Assembly: GCA_947359465.1 (NCBI GenBank)
Contig: OX375876.1
Span: forward strand, 68,268,998-68,332,997
Direction: 5' to 3'
DNA: 64,000 nucleotides
DNA from: Metellina segmentata
Lineage: Eukaryota > Arthropoda > Arachnida > Araneae > Tetragnathidae
Part shown: positions 34,661-45,647 of the stretch, piece by piece
How positions within the stretch are numbered: position 1 is the first letter of the stretch
Layout: each line of letters starts with the position of its first letter
The notes under the pieces: model-generated
The model's input: the letters and a program-made list of their open reading frames with translations, nothing else
Databases searched by the model: none
What the model was told of the DNA's origin: nothing
Program-made: the position numbers and the translations under genes

Positions 34661-36197
34661 TACGTTAAAAACATGTTTTTTATATATACAGATAAATAAA
34701 AGGGATACGGTAATTTTCATAACTTAAATTTTAATGCGGTTGTCTCATACGAGACAGTGGAATAACTTTTAAAGGATCTGATCAATGCTTATTATTATTT
34801 CTATCTATTATTATTTCTATCTATCTCTTCCTATTATAAGATTTTCTAAAAATAATTAGATTCTAAAGCATTGTTCCGTATCAAATACAGTTGAAGCTGC
34901 TTTCAAATCTGAAAAGGAATATTAACTTTTTTCGTAGTTTTGAAATAATCGTAATCTGGATAATGACAAAAAAGAGTTATAAAATTGAGTCTATGTATAG
35001 TATTTAATATTTTTTACGATGTTAACGAACAATAGAAAAGATTGAACACTTAATTGATGGCAATTGAAAACTCAAAAGCCGAAACAATCTGCAGTACCAC
35101 TATTGAAACGCCAAAACTAACTAAACAAATAATACAAACGAATGAAAAATATGTTTCATATAATCCATTTACCTACATTGCCTCAAGTGGTTAAGCAAGA
35201 AACCCTTAAACATTGGCAAGTACTTCTAAAACATCAAATAAAAGATCCAATCTACAGCGAATGTGAAGCTGTGCGAACCCCCAATCTTTAATAAATATTC
35301 AAATTGAAGCAACGTTGCTTACATTTGATAAGACAAACAGAAAAATCAGCTTGACAAATTTGCATCTAACCAGTGCACCATTTTCATAAGATTTAAAAAT
35401 AAAAATGTACTTTCTTCAACGTCTTGAATTTGAATTATGATTAGTTATTCTAATATTTAGTTGTATCCGTTACATTATTTAAACCTGTACACTGAGCATT
35501 TCAACACAACTTAGACCAAATTTCGCAGTACCGTCAATATCAAATAAAATAACTTTTACTTCCTAATTTCGTTAGCTCAAACACAAATTATGTCATCATT
35601 AATCAGAGAATTTCTCAAATATATCTTCAGTGAGTTCAATGCGCCATTTTTCTTTCTCTCAAAATACCATACTTCTAATTCTAAACATATCCTCGACCGA
35701 AAATAAGAAATATTTTCTCCTTGCGACAAAGAATGTTCAGTACTTGAAGAAAAAAACATTATTTGTCTAGAATTGCGGGTGAAATTTCGATTTAAATCAC
35801 ACTCAAATACACACTTCCAAACCCGAAGCGTTTTTTCAAATTCTGTGAGTAAAGCAATTGACTCCGTAACAAATATCCCTCTCGAGGTACAAAGACTTTC
35901 ATTTGGATCTGTCAGTTTCAACGCTACAAATTCTTGATAAGAGGCCGTTTGTAAATTGAGATGTTTTCCTCTTCAATCTTTTCTTTAGCGTTCAGAGTGG
36001 AAGGGTTCACATTCATAAATCTAACCGGAGATAGTTTTCTCTTTAAGGAGTTGAAAGACTATTTCCCCCTGTTTGTGATCGTTTTATTTTCTTTCTCTCC
36101 TCGACGAGGTTTGACTTTACGAATCGTGAAGTTAAAATACCTTCCGGTTTATCGTTTATATGAAGAAAAAAGCAGACGTTTCAAAACGTTATAGAGA
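34661..36197. other. AT-rich stretch with a 114-codon minus-strand frame
   Basis: The frame at 35577-35921 has no recognisable motif, signal or membrane segment. At this composition, about two frames this long are expected by chance in 64 kb. A (TCTA/TTAT) microsatellite-like stretch lies at about 34788-34838. Confidence 0.4.
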
Positions 36198-36670
36198 AAG
36201 ACAAGTTGAAATATCTTTCTATAAAAGCTTTTCCTGATAGAATTTTGATTGTCAACTTGCATTGTGTTTTTAATGCTTTCCCGCTATTCTTTTACCAAAG
36301 GTTTTACTGCTACTGTACCTGTTCCTTGTTTAAATTTAAATTTTATTTACATTGCTATATAGGCTACATACAGAATATCAAAACTTCCTAAAGTCGCAGT
36401 GTCTCAGTGAGTTTGCCAGAATGCAAGTTGTAGACAGAGCAGGTTTGATTCAAGTAGCTTACCAAGGACAGGTTAAAATATTTTTCTACAATAACTTTTC
36501 TAAGAGAATTGTGACCATCAACTTTCATTGTTTTAAATACTTTGGCTCTATCCCTATATCAAAAGATTTCTGCTTTCTAAAATTCATATATTTATTTTCC
36601 ATAGCTATATAACTATATAAAGGGTATTTCAAAATTTCCTGAAGTCACCATGCTTCAGTGAGTTTACCAA
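36198..36670 (+). repeat. Local direct duplication, unit about 265 bp
   Basis: 36203-36410 and 36468-36670 share, in order, TTTTCTATAA-type, TTGATTGTCAACTT / TGACCATCAACTTTCATTG, a GCTATATA stretch, CAAAACTTCCTAAAGTC / CAAAATTTCCTGAAGTC and CAGTGAGTTT. The copies have diverged considerably, so this is old. Confidence 0.7.
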
Positions 36671-37795
36671 CTACAAAGCAACCTATGAGCTGTAGGAGGC
36701 ATAGGTTCTGTTCCTGTAATTTACTCTTGATTTATTTCTCTATTCTGTATCAATGAAATTTACTTTGGTCTGAATGTTCATAACTAGACATTGTTAGTTT
36801 TGTGCTTATCACAGCTTGGTCAAAAGTATCCATTGCACCAAAAAACCCAATACAACCAACCAAACCTGTTGTGTATACTTCAAGGGAAGGTAACGGACAT
36901 TAAATTAAAATGTTTCCATACAGGGTGTGACGTCTGCCTAAAACTGAACAAGGTGACAAACATCCTGCCATGTTGAGTGTGGACAAAAAAGGGACCCTAT
37001 TACCAGGCTAAGTGAAGAAACATATTTCATACTCTACGTCTAAAAATATATTTCTCTCAGCACCGCTATGGGATAACTTTGTGTAAAGTGGGACTCTTCA
37101 GCGAGGCTAGAAAAGACATCTCATGACCATAAACAGGTGTCATTGAGTCTAGACGCGGCATCGGGGAGACGAAAAAGATGACGGCTCTGTTCTGATCTGG
37201 CATCTATTGAGTTTTTGGAAAGGCTGGAAGCTCTCGAAGGGAGATGATCGTTGAAAATTTGCCGAGAGAACAACGTTTTGTTTTGCCTCCCATCCTGGGA
37301 ATTTCTTGCGGTAGAACCACTACCAGAGTTCTCATATTGAACAATTTTCTCGGATATCTCACCCTGGGAGGAGATTTAATGTGCTTTGGCCAACGTTATT
37401 GTAGCCGAAGTGTGATCAATTAAGCTTTGTATAGAAATGTAAATAAAAACTCATTAGTCGAGTTTTAGTTAAATAATTAAGTGAGATGTATGTTCGCATG
37501 CACTAGCTGTATTTGCTTAAGGGCGCTGCTAAGGAGTAGTAATTGGCAAGTTTGGACCTATATTTTAGGCACTGACTTCGCATACGTAACGTATATTATT
37601 TCACGAATGCTGAGATAGCGGACATGCTCCTAGCATGTAGGGTGAGTAAAAGAAATGGGCGAGCCATTGCGAAATGGTGTCGTCTCTCATTACAGTACAC
37701 CAGACATATGCACAAAACTTTAAGGTGAAACCGGAACATTCCAAGGAAAGGAATTCATGATCGAGGTACCGTTCTGTCATGATACTCTTTTTATT
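36671..37795. other. No recognised gene; GC-richer patch at about 37040-37440
   Basis: The patch is single-copy within the window and has a mixed composition, but no frame with family resemblance was found on either strand. Confidence 0.35.
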
Positions 37796-37979
37796 AAGCC
37801 CTGAACCTTCTAGGTTACGCAGGTTCGATCGTTGTCAAGTTCAATTTCTCCCTGGGAGTATTTATCTTTTCTGTGTCAGTCCATTCCTAGTGTATGTGTC
37901 CATTACTAGATGTGGGCTGTCTTACATTTGACCCAGTATGGCCAACTATGGCCCTTGTGCCATAAAACCAAACCAACCG
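37796..37979 (+). repeat. SINE-4 copy
   Basis: Head region with GTTCAATTTCTCCCTGGGAG (B-box-like), then TATCTTTTCTGTGTCAGTCC, GTGTATGTGTCCATTACTAG, CCAGTATGGCCAACTATGGC and CCTTGTGCCATAAAACC with an AACC tail. Confidence 0.7.
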
Positions 37980-39137
37980 AATCCTTCTATGAAACGACGC
38001 TTGCAGGCATGTATTGTTGGTGGTGGTAGCAATTTTCAGGTCCTACTGTGGAACTGCACGCGTAAAACTTTGTCAAACTGTAAAATTAGGTCTACTAAAA
38101 ATCTTTCTTTTACTGTTCCTGAGTGTACTCTAGCCCATTCGCGATTGCTTGTTAACATATTTCCCTGTGTGAATACGATTTAGTTTCTTGTGTTCCCAAA
38201 CTCGCTTAAAGCTTAAATTTAATTGATCTACATTAAAAAACAAATTTTACCAAATGAAGCTGTAGAGTCTAGAGAATCTCCATCTAGGTCTAGCCCCAGT
38301 ATGTATTTATACTGCAATTGAATAATACTGCAGTGGGGTTTTTAGTCAAACATATACACTGGTGTTCAAATGAAGTTAATCATCTGGGAATTCCATTCTA
38401 TACTCCCTTTATTCAATGTTAATTACAGTAACAAGGATAGTATCACGCACAAAACACAGAAACAGATACAACATATACTTTGTAAATATTTGAGCCAAAG
38501 GGCAATTTAGGTTGAACAATGTGCTCAAAATAAACCCAAATCAGCATTTACAACCGTAACATGCAAAACACAGCTTTGATTATCTGAAAGTTAATGATCA
38601 AAATTCAATCAAGCGCCCATAAATAAAATAATATTGTGTATTTTAAATGGAAAACAAAATAAACTTTATACCAAATGGGGCATTTCAATATTGAAAAACG
38701 ACGAATTCAGAACGTAATCAAATGATAGTTTGTGTTTCCGAACGATTGGAAGGTTATATAGTTGGAGGGCTCACATAGGTTATTTTTTTTTAATTACTAC
38801 AGATGCTTCTTGGTGCGAGACTTTCTCCATATGACTGGTATCTGGGCTGTTCAATTAAAAGTTGAACTGTACAGATTGAATCCCTTTTCAATGTTTTAGC
38901 AATGTTTAACATCTTACTTTTGCACAAGTTTCGCTCATAAACTAACCCAATTTCACTCCAGAAGTGCTATTTACATTTTGAAAAATATCATAAATATAGT
39001 TTCCGGTAAGTTTAAATGATATATTAAGGTTAAAATCGTTTTTTTAAAATTTAATTATTCATTTAACTTTTTGAATCCATCATCTTTTTTATCAGTTCAT
39101 GAAGAAAAATGTATTCAAAGTCTACACACATATGCAA
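37980..39137. other. AT-rich stretch, nothing firmly recognised
   Basis: TACACTGGTGTTCAAATGAA at about 38355 resembles the start of some Tc1-type inverted ends, but no partner end was found. Confidence 0.4.
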
Positions 39138-39269
39138 GAAAACTAATAGATCAAAATTAATTTGAAGCGAGAAAACTAATAGATCAAAATTAATTTGAAG
39201 CGAGAAAACTAATAAATCAAAAATAATTTGAAGCGAGAAAACTAATAGATCAAAAATAATTTGAAGCGA
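39138..39269 (+). repeat. Minisatellite, 33-bp unit, 4 copies
   Basis: Units start GAAAACTAATAGATCAAAAT at 39138, 39171, 39204 and 39237, with only one or two substitutions per unit. Confidence 0.9.
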
Positions 39270-41184
39270 AAAGTTGAAATCTATGAATAGAAATAATAAT
39301 CTTTATAAGATTCGTAAAATCTCATGGTTTGAAATTACTGAATGAAAAGATATTTTGCCATATTTATTGCACAAGAATTGTTTAAAGTTTTTTTAAATAT
39401 TTCCAAAAATGTTTGAAATTTTAATTTTAAAAAGAGTTTAACGGATCACTAAGAAGGTTTAGGTAAAAGATTGGTTTACTTTATCTGTGAATACTTGTAA
39501 GACGAACTATAAACATAAAAGAAAACTTCCAGCATTAAAATTAGCACATCCTAACCTCATGTTTTTAAAATAATGCACTATTTGCTGAGAATTTACATTT
39601 TTACAAGAGCTTCCGAAATGAAATCATCATTCCCCCCCCCCACTCTTGAATACTCTACATACATTATTACGTGTTCGCATATATTGCTTTATCGCATAGT
39701 TTATGATTTCGTTTTGGTTATATTCACTTTTGGCATTATATGGCTTATGCGTTCGCAATACTATAAACTGTTTTACCTATCAAAATAATTTTCTTTACAT
39801 AATCTGTACACAAATTTTCAACGTATCAGAAAGAAAAGGTCTTAATCTCCTGTATTTACCTTTAAAGTCTCTTTCACGAGTCACACTCTTTGAAGTGCAA
39901 CCTCTGAATAGTCTGCTATGCATTACTGTTATGAAATTGCATTAAATTTATTAGTCAAGAGAACGATCACTAGTTTTAACTCACACACACATGATGTTAA
40001 CAAATTTCACTCGTTTTATGATCGAACCATTCGCTCTCCGCTGATTCTAAAACGCTGGATTATACAAAGGACCCAACATTTAGTTATAAACTGCTGGACA
40101 TTCACAAAGTAAACACTGATATCCTAGTCACAGCCAAAACAGTTAATGCATCGGAATTCTATTTCGCATGGACATAAATAGATTCTTATCCTGTACCCAA
40201 TGTCATTAATTTAGGTTAAGCATTTAGATAATGTATCGAGTCTGAGTTAGGTAGAATATATTGCTTTATTAAATATGTAATTATTACACTGTACTGAGAT
40301 TAATCACACTCACTTAACCTCAACAAATGTTACTTATGCTGCATTTGTTACAATTAAAACACACTCAACTACTATTTTATTCTGTTGAATTTTCTTAATG
40401 TCTGTTAAATGGTCCTGGCATTTGAAACATTATCGCCTGCCTCCTTCATAAAATGATTTCCCAACTTCTGTTATGGCGAAAATACTGGAATGAGTAACAA
40501 TCTGATTGATGAACTTGTTTATATATAAACTTTCCCTAATGGCATTTTAATTGCGTTTTAAAAGCTTTCATTTGAAAATGATGGCATGAATTTCCAAGCT
40601 TGAAAAATTGATGTAGTTTTTAATAGGAACTTAAGTTCTTACGTTTCGATTGCTTAGTAGACTGATAAGTTCAGATACAAGTCACGATAGATAATTAAAT
40701 GATAGGTGGACTGAGAAATGAACAGTATGTGAAACGAATGACTATTCCTGGGTAGATTCATATTGTCCTGGCTCATACAAAAATATACTATTTAGTGGAC
40801 TCTAATTAAATTTATTCACATTAATTTTAAATTAATTTATAAACCTAAGTACACACAGAGAATTACTGTACTGCCCTAAGTACATAGAGAATTCCTGTAA
40901 TATTCTTCGTTCCTGCAGTGGAACGCTGGCAATATCCATTCACATCGAGATCATTCACTGACTACTCGTCATCGTTCTTGGCGTTTTCCAAGCATGAAAA
41001 GTTATGTTAATTAAAGAATGGTAATCAAATTTGTCACAGAGGTACGCACAGCGAACAATCATAAACATAAGCTTGAAATTAAAATTGAAAAACTTAACTC
41101 ATCGCGTATTTTTACCTTCCACAGCTTTCCTCTCAGACGTTGTGTGGAAGTTTGGGGTAATTAAAATTAAATAGCTGGAATTTT
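39270..41184. other. AT-rich stretch, nothing recognised
   Basis: Includes a run of C at about 39632-39641 and a short two-copy repeat of CTAAGTACA...GAGAATT near 40845-40900. No gene-like frame. Confidence 0.45.
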
Positions 41185-41486
41185 TTAATTAACGTCATAT
41201 TAGAGCAACACAACGGACCGGGATCAATTCCCTAAGGGAAACATCCAAGGACAGAACCACGTAATTTTGAACCACAGTCAGATGACGAGGCAACACCTGA
41301 GCTGGCACCTCACACTCTAAACTTCCACATCAACCCAACGTAAGGACTTTCAGCCACGACATATTTAAGGTGCACCTGCCGCTTCTACGCTATACGCTCA
41401 CAAACATCCATTCACAAACCCGGATTCGAACCAGGAATCTTACAATTTAGAGGTTAACACCTTAACCACCAGATCGGTTCGTTAGC
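41185..41486 (-). repeat. SINE-1 copy, nearly complete
   Basis: On the minus strand: head with CTGGTGGTTAAGGTGTTAAC and GGTTCGAATCC, core with AAGCGGCAGGTGCACC and TTAAATATGTCGTGG, body with CACGTAATTTTGAACC on the plus strand, and the ACGTCATATTAGAGCA end. Confidence 0.8.
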
Positions 41487-41632
41487 ATTTTGAAGTTTGG
41501 GGAGAGAGCTGTCTTCTCAGGTGTTGATCTCGTCATCTGATTTTGGTTCCAAATTACGAGGTGCTGTCCCCTTCGGGATTAAACCCAGACCCTTGCCAAT
41601 AGCCCGTTCTGTTGTTCCTGTATGACGTAAGC
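41487..41632 (+). repeat. SINE body fragment, opposite orientation
   Basis: Starts in mid-body at GAAGTTTGGGGAG and continues through CATCTGATTTTGG, ATTACGAGGTG, GATTAAACCCAGACC and AGCCCGTTCTGTTGTTCC. It lies directly beside the minus-strand SINE-1, so the pair forms an inverted arrangement. Confidence 0.7.
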
Positions 41633-41888
41633 TCAAACGACTAACCACTAAGGATTCCTTAGCTATTTGGTTACGCTTTGCTTGTTATGGTAATACTTAA
41701 CAGCACCACTTAAACTTATTTTTTAATACGAACTTGAAGTCAAGCGTTGCATTTACCTTTTTAATTTGGTGAAAAGGCTAGAATTTTTGGTCGGCAGATG
41801 TGAATCGGCGAAATTGAACGATTCTTGGTTTTAGTTGTTGCCATCCAACATTCCAAAAGAGGCTTTTTTTTTCATGCCACGTAAAATA

Positions 41889-42097
41889 GGTAGGTATTTA
41901 ACTAACATCGCAATGGATCAACACAACGGGTTATAGACAATATGTCACTTAAAAGAAATATATGAGACTTTTTTTGTCAAACTAAACGTCATCTGACAGA
42001 GTTTCAAAATTATGTGGTGTTGTCTCGAATCTTCCCATTTGGGTATTGATCCCCGACCGTCGCCAAAACCCCTTGTGTTGTTCTCGTACTACGTAAG
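41889..42097. repeat. Inverted pair of SINE 3' fragments
   Basis: 41889-41945 is a minus-strand 3' end (AGGTATTTAACTAACATCGC, CAACACAACGGGTTAT). 41987-42097 is a plus-strand 3' body (CGTCATCTGACAGAG, GACCGTCGCC, GTTGTTCTCGTACTACG). They face each other tail-outward. Confidence 0.65.
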
Positions 42098-42276
42098 TAA
42101 ATACGTACCTGTCAAGTTAAATGTGGTGTCAGTAGTGTCTATGCTACGTCGCGATTTTCCTGTACAAAATCCGAATATTAAGTAGCTTGGCTTGTTTTTC
42201 AAACGTGATTTCAGCTCTTTATCAATAATCATTCCATAGAAACACTTTTATTAAGTTGTTCATTAGATTAAACACT

Positions 42277-42510
42277 GCCGACAAACCCATCTAGTGGTTA
42301 AGGTGTTGGCTTGTGGATCGGAAGGTTCCTGTTTCCAATCCGGGGTCATGGCATGGATGTAAATTGTGCTGTCCTTTGTTAGGAGCAATGATGGTCATCC
42401 AACTGGGTGCTCCTTCACAAGTGGACATAGCTTCGGACCTTGTAGTAGCCACTGATAACAAGTTGACCAATGGCCATGTTCATATGTACCCGCCATTGGA
42501 GGGGGGGGGG
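42277..42510 (+). repeat. SINE-1b composite copy
   Basis: Head with CATCTAGTGGTTAAGGTGTT and GATCGGAAGGTTCCTG, then the SINE-1b 3' part (TTAGGAGCAATGATGGTCAT, GGGTGCTCCTTCACAAGTGG, CCCGCCATTGG) and a run of G where the copy at 28880-29140 has A. AGATTAAA at 42265-42272 and 42511-42518 is a likely remnant of a target duplication (10 of 12 bases match if extended). Confidence 0.75.
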
Positions 42511-42784
42511 AGATTAAATGCTACACATTGCCAAAATGGTGATAAATACCATTTCAAGGTAATCCCGATATGTATCAATCCAACCAAGAGATGTACAGAT
42601 TTGTATGCTGACCTCAATATCGAATGGTTCCTGTTTGGAATCCAGAGTAAAACAGATATTTGTGTACCAGAATTACTGAACTAGAAAATAATAAAATAAT
42701 AGTTGTGAGGGTTAACGGTTTATGCTTCGAAAGTGTAGATGTAAGTGAGATGTAATATTAACTCATCCTCCATGGAGCACCTAT

Positions 42785-43009
42785 GGTAACGAAAAATGAT
42801 TCGCAAATCCGATCTTGTGGTGTCATTAGTAAGTAGTGTGGTAAAAGTTCAATCGGCTGGGCATTAAAAAATAATCATCACACGAGAGAATCGCCTTGGT
42901 AACGCAAACCGGATCACAAATCCGACTTCGTGGTATCATTAGTAAGTAGTGTGGTTAAAGTTCAATTGACTGGGCATTAGGGGATATATGTATCACACGA
43001 GAGAATTTG
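42785..43009 (+). repeat. Two-copy tandem duplication, 112-113-bp unit
   Basis: Both units run GGTAACG ... CAAATCCGA ... TCATTAGTAAGTAGTGTGG ... GGGCATTA ... ATCACACGAGAGAAT. A third GGTAACG begins at 43010 and then diverges. Confidence 0.85.
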
Positions 43010-43608
43010 GGTAACGAAAGTAAAATATTACTTTCGTTTTGTTTACTTACACTGAAAATCCCTCTAATAGAGAAGTTAGTTCTTCATGTTTCTTATCAAA
43101 ATATATTTCTAATATAAATTTCTTTGAAATTCCCAATCCCTTCAAGTAATGAACTAGTTTAAAATTCACCATTTCCTTTCAATTTCCATGAGCCTAATGA
43201 TACCAGAAAACTTGAACATTATTCTCCAATTACGGATACTAACTAAGCAATTCTAAATATATAAAAAGTGCACTCAATTAGGCAACTATAAATCGAATAA
43301 ACAGCAGAGAGTAAACAGAAAAGTTTATTTAATGACTCAGCAATTAATTACAGAGATAGGAAACATCCATTTGCTTTTAACTTTCAAATAGGTTTATCGT
43401 TGCAGATTTTATTGCTTTTTGTTCAAGAGTAACGAATCGAGCGTGACTGTAGTTAGATAAAGCGTACTTTACATATAAGTGGGAAAGTTAATTTTTCGTA
43501 AGCGGTTATATAAATCACTGCTCAGAAAAATAACCATAACGTGATCATAACCTTTACAGATATTTTGTTTCTCAGCCCCGTTATATCAATGCTATTTCAA
43601 ACAGAATA
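43010..43608. other. AT-rich stretch, nothing recognised
   Basis: No frame or repeat of note before the transposon that starts at 43609. Confidence 0.4.
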
Positions 43609-43768
43609 CACTCTCTGCCAAAAGTTAAGAACGAAAGGTAAAATGCGAAAAAAACGACAAGTACATCTCTGTTTGACACGAAATGTGACACGAAAGTAGC
43701 AAATAGATTTATGCATGATTCAAAACAAAAGATTAAATACAAATATGAAAAAAATATTGAATTTTAAT

Positions 43769-44157
43769 GTTGTTGTTGTCGTGCGGGCCATATATGGCCC
43801 AATTGGGGGTGCCATTGCATCGGAGGGTTGCACTTCTTCATGCATGACACATCCGTTTTATAGGAAGGTCCCTTTCACACATCCATTCACTCACACATAT
43901 CGTAATTTATATCCCAATCAGAGGCCGATAACCTCCTGATCAGGTACCCCCAGGTATTGATTTGGTATGGGAACATGGGGGACTTTGTGACCACGACCTA
44001 TTTAACGTGCCCCAGCCACCATTAGCGAACACGACGGTTTTTAGCCAGGTCCAAGTGCCGATTTCGCAACCATCAGAATTGCAGGCTCTTCTGAGGACAG
44101 AACCCTCAACCCTTCCGATGCGAGCCCGACGCTCTACTGACTGAGCTACCGCGGCTC
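43769..44157 (-). repeat. SINE-3 copy with perfect 13-bp target-site duplication
   Basis: The minus strand begins with a tRNA-like head: GCCGCGGTAGCTCAGTCAGT (A box) and GGTTGAGGGTTCTGTCC (weak B box). Then comes a core with GGCACGTTAAATAGGTCGTGG, related to the core of SINE-1/2, a unique body with CCTGATCAGGAGGTTATCGG, and a 3' end of AAC repeats (plus strand GTTGTTGTTGT at 43769-43779). ATTGAATTTTAAT is duplicated at 43756-43768 and 44158-44170. Confidence 0.9.
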
Positions 44158-44254
44158 ATTGAATTTTAATAAATTAGAAGATGGTCATATTGGTGTCAGT
44201 AGCAAAATGATGTTCAAATCCAAAACAAATAAACAAAACTGACATTAAAAGGGT

Positions 44255-44640
44255 ATGTGACCACCCCTCACTTACCCTTACCGACGACACCATTTTAATC
44301 CTGCCCCTCTGAATAGGACGGATAAAGGAATACAAACTCGAGGTACCCGAGGGTACAGTCCATTCACGTGTAGCTATCGACGCACAGTAGTGGCAGACAT
44401 CGTCTTACCAATGGACGCTACAACCATAGATGTCACACGTATGGAGGTTGCTCTCGATACCGCTTCGCTACAACAGCAATATATCGATCTTCTGTGGGGG
44501 GTCGTAACCCTTCGGCAGCTGAACACAGGTCTTCGAACAACTGTTTGCCTTATTTGGAATTGTCTCCATAATCATTAAAGGACGTAATGATAAACGCCGA
44601 AGAAAAGAGCAACATTAGTGATTGATTACCCTGCGTCTTA
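44255..44640 (-). pseudogene. Tc1-like transposase, N-terminal half (element D2)
   Basis: Minus-strand frames give GLRPPTEDRYIAVVAKRYRE (inter-domain linker with the TEDRYI signature), then TSMVVASIGKTMSATTVRR (second helix-turn-helix) and HVNGLYPRVPRVCIPLSVLF with LKWCRR, the stretch just before the catalytic core. The first, second and third catalytic residues are all absent because the element ends there. Several frameshifts are present. This half is missing from element D at 33050-33712, so the two are complementary deletion products of one family. Confidence 0.75.
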
Positions 44641-45401
44641 GCGTCCCACAGAACGCCAGCGCTTACTCTCTGCGATTTGTCCCCTGGAAGCCATAGAAAC
44701 ACGTCTGTCTTGAAAACTAACTATACAAAAATTCTAAACACGTTTTATCAGCACTTACATGTAACTCATCTAACCCTTCACAATGCTGACTTCTTATACG
44801 ACTGTCGTCTTTTTTGCATATTTGTCGACACAAAACCGTGATTGGCGGTTACATAACACATTTGCTTACTACCATCTACCTCTGTAGCAAATTGCAGCCT
44901 CTCAAATTCAGATTAGCTTCTGGAAATTAGCATTTTTTTTCTCCGTGCTTAACTTTTGGCAGTGAGTGTATATATGTTATCGTCAAAGTATAAAAAACGT
45001 TATTTCATAAATACCTAGTTATTTCATGAAATAACTAATCAAGTCAGTTAAAGTATAAAACTTTATTGTATTCTAAGGTTTTACTAGTTATTTCATATAG
45101 TAAAAATCTACCCCGTTAGAGTCTAAAATAACTGAGTTAACAATGTTACGAATTCAAAAGGCTGCAAAGTGAGAATCACTTGTCATATATTGTTGTAATT
45201 AAGGATAATTTTCTGAAGTTAATACATAGAGATTTCTGTCGCTGAATATTTTAGAAAAAATAATTGTCCCAGTGACAGATACAAAATCAGGTGTAGTGTT
45301 TTATTGTTCAAGTGATTCTTTGAAATTTTATACGAAATTCATTTATCTATTGGGCATTCAACTAGTTACCAACGTCACAGCCTAAGCCATTTGATGTACC
45401 G

Positions 45402-45631
45402 CCACGTAATTTTGAACCACGTTCAGATGACGAAACAACATCTGAGCAGGCATCCCACTCTACAAACTTCCACACCAACACAACGTGAGGACTTTCAACC
45501 ACGACAGATTTAAGGTACATTAACCGCCTCTACACCATACGCTTACAATCATCCATGCCCTGACCCGGATTCGAACCAGGAACCTTCCGATATAGAGGCT
45601 AGCACATTAACCACGATACCGGTAGGTCGGT
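45402..45631 (-). repeat. SINE-1 copy lacking its 3' end
   Basis: On the minus strand: head with CCGGTATCGTGGTTAATGTG and GGTTCGAATCC, core and body to CACGTAATTTTGAACC, where it stops at 45402. It lies directly upstream of the integrase zinc-binding region and separates it from whatever came before. Confidence 0.75.
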
Positions 45632-45647
45632 TATCTAGTGGGTATAG

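Larger units (their letters stand above)
43609..44968 (-). mobile_element. Tc1-like transposon D2 with a SINE-3 inside
   Basis: The inverted ends CACTCTCTGCCAAAAGTTAA (left) and the reverse complement of TTAACTTTTGGCAGTGAGTG (right) are flanked by TA at 43607-43608 and 44969-44970. It keeps the N-terminal half of a transposase on the minus strand but lacks the C-terminal half, the reverse of the copy at 33050-33712. The SINE at 43769-44157 adds 389 bp plus a 13-bp duplication, so the element was about 960 bp before that insertion and was already internally deleted. Confidence 0.85.

Noticed and set aside
35577..35921. 114-codon minus-strand frame as a host gene
   Set aside because: No domain, signal or splice context. 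About two frames of this length are expected by chance in 64 kb of AT-rich DNA.
38355..38960. Tc1-type element starting at TACACTGGTGTTCAAATGAA
   Set aside because: No inverted partner end and no transposase motif were found in the following kilobase.
44060..44157. tRNA gene on the minus strand
   Set aside because: The 5' part resembles a tRNA D arm, but the B box is degenerate, there is no acceptor stem pairing, and it belongs to a SINE-3 with its own target duplication.
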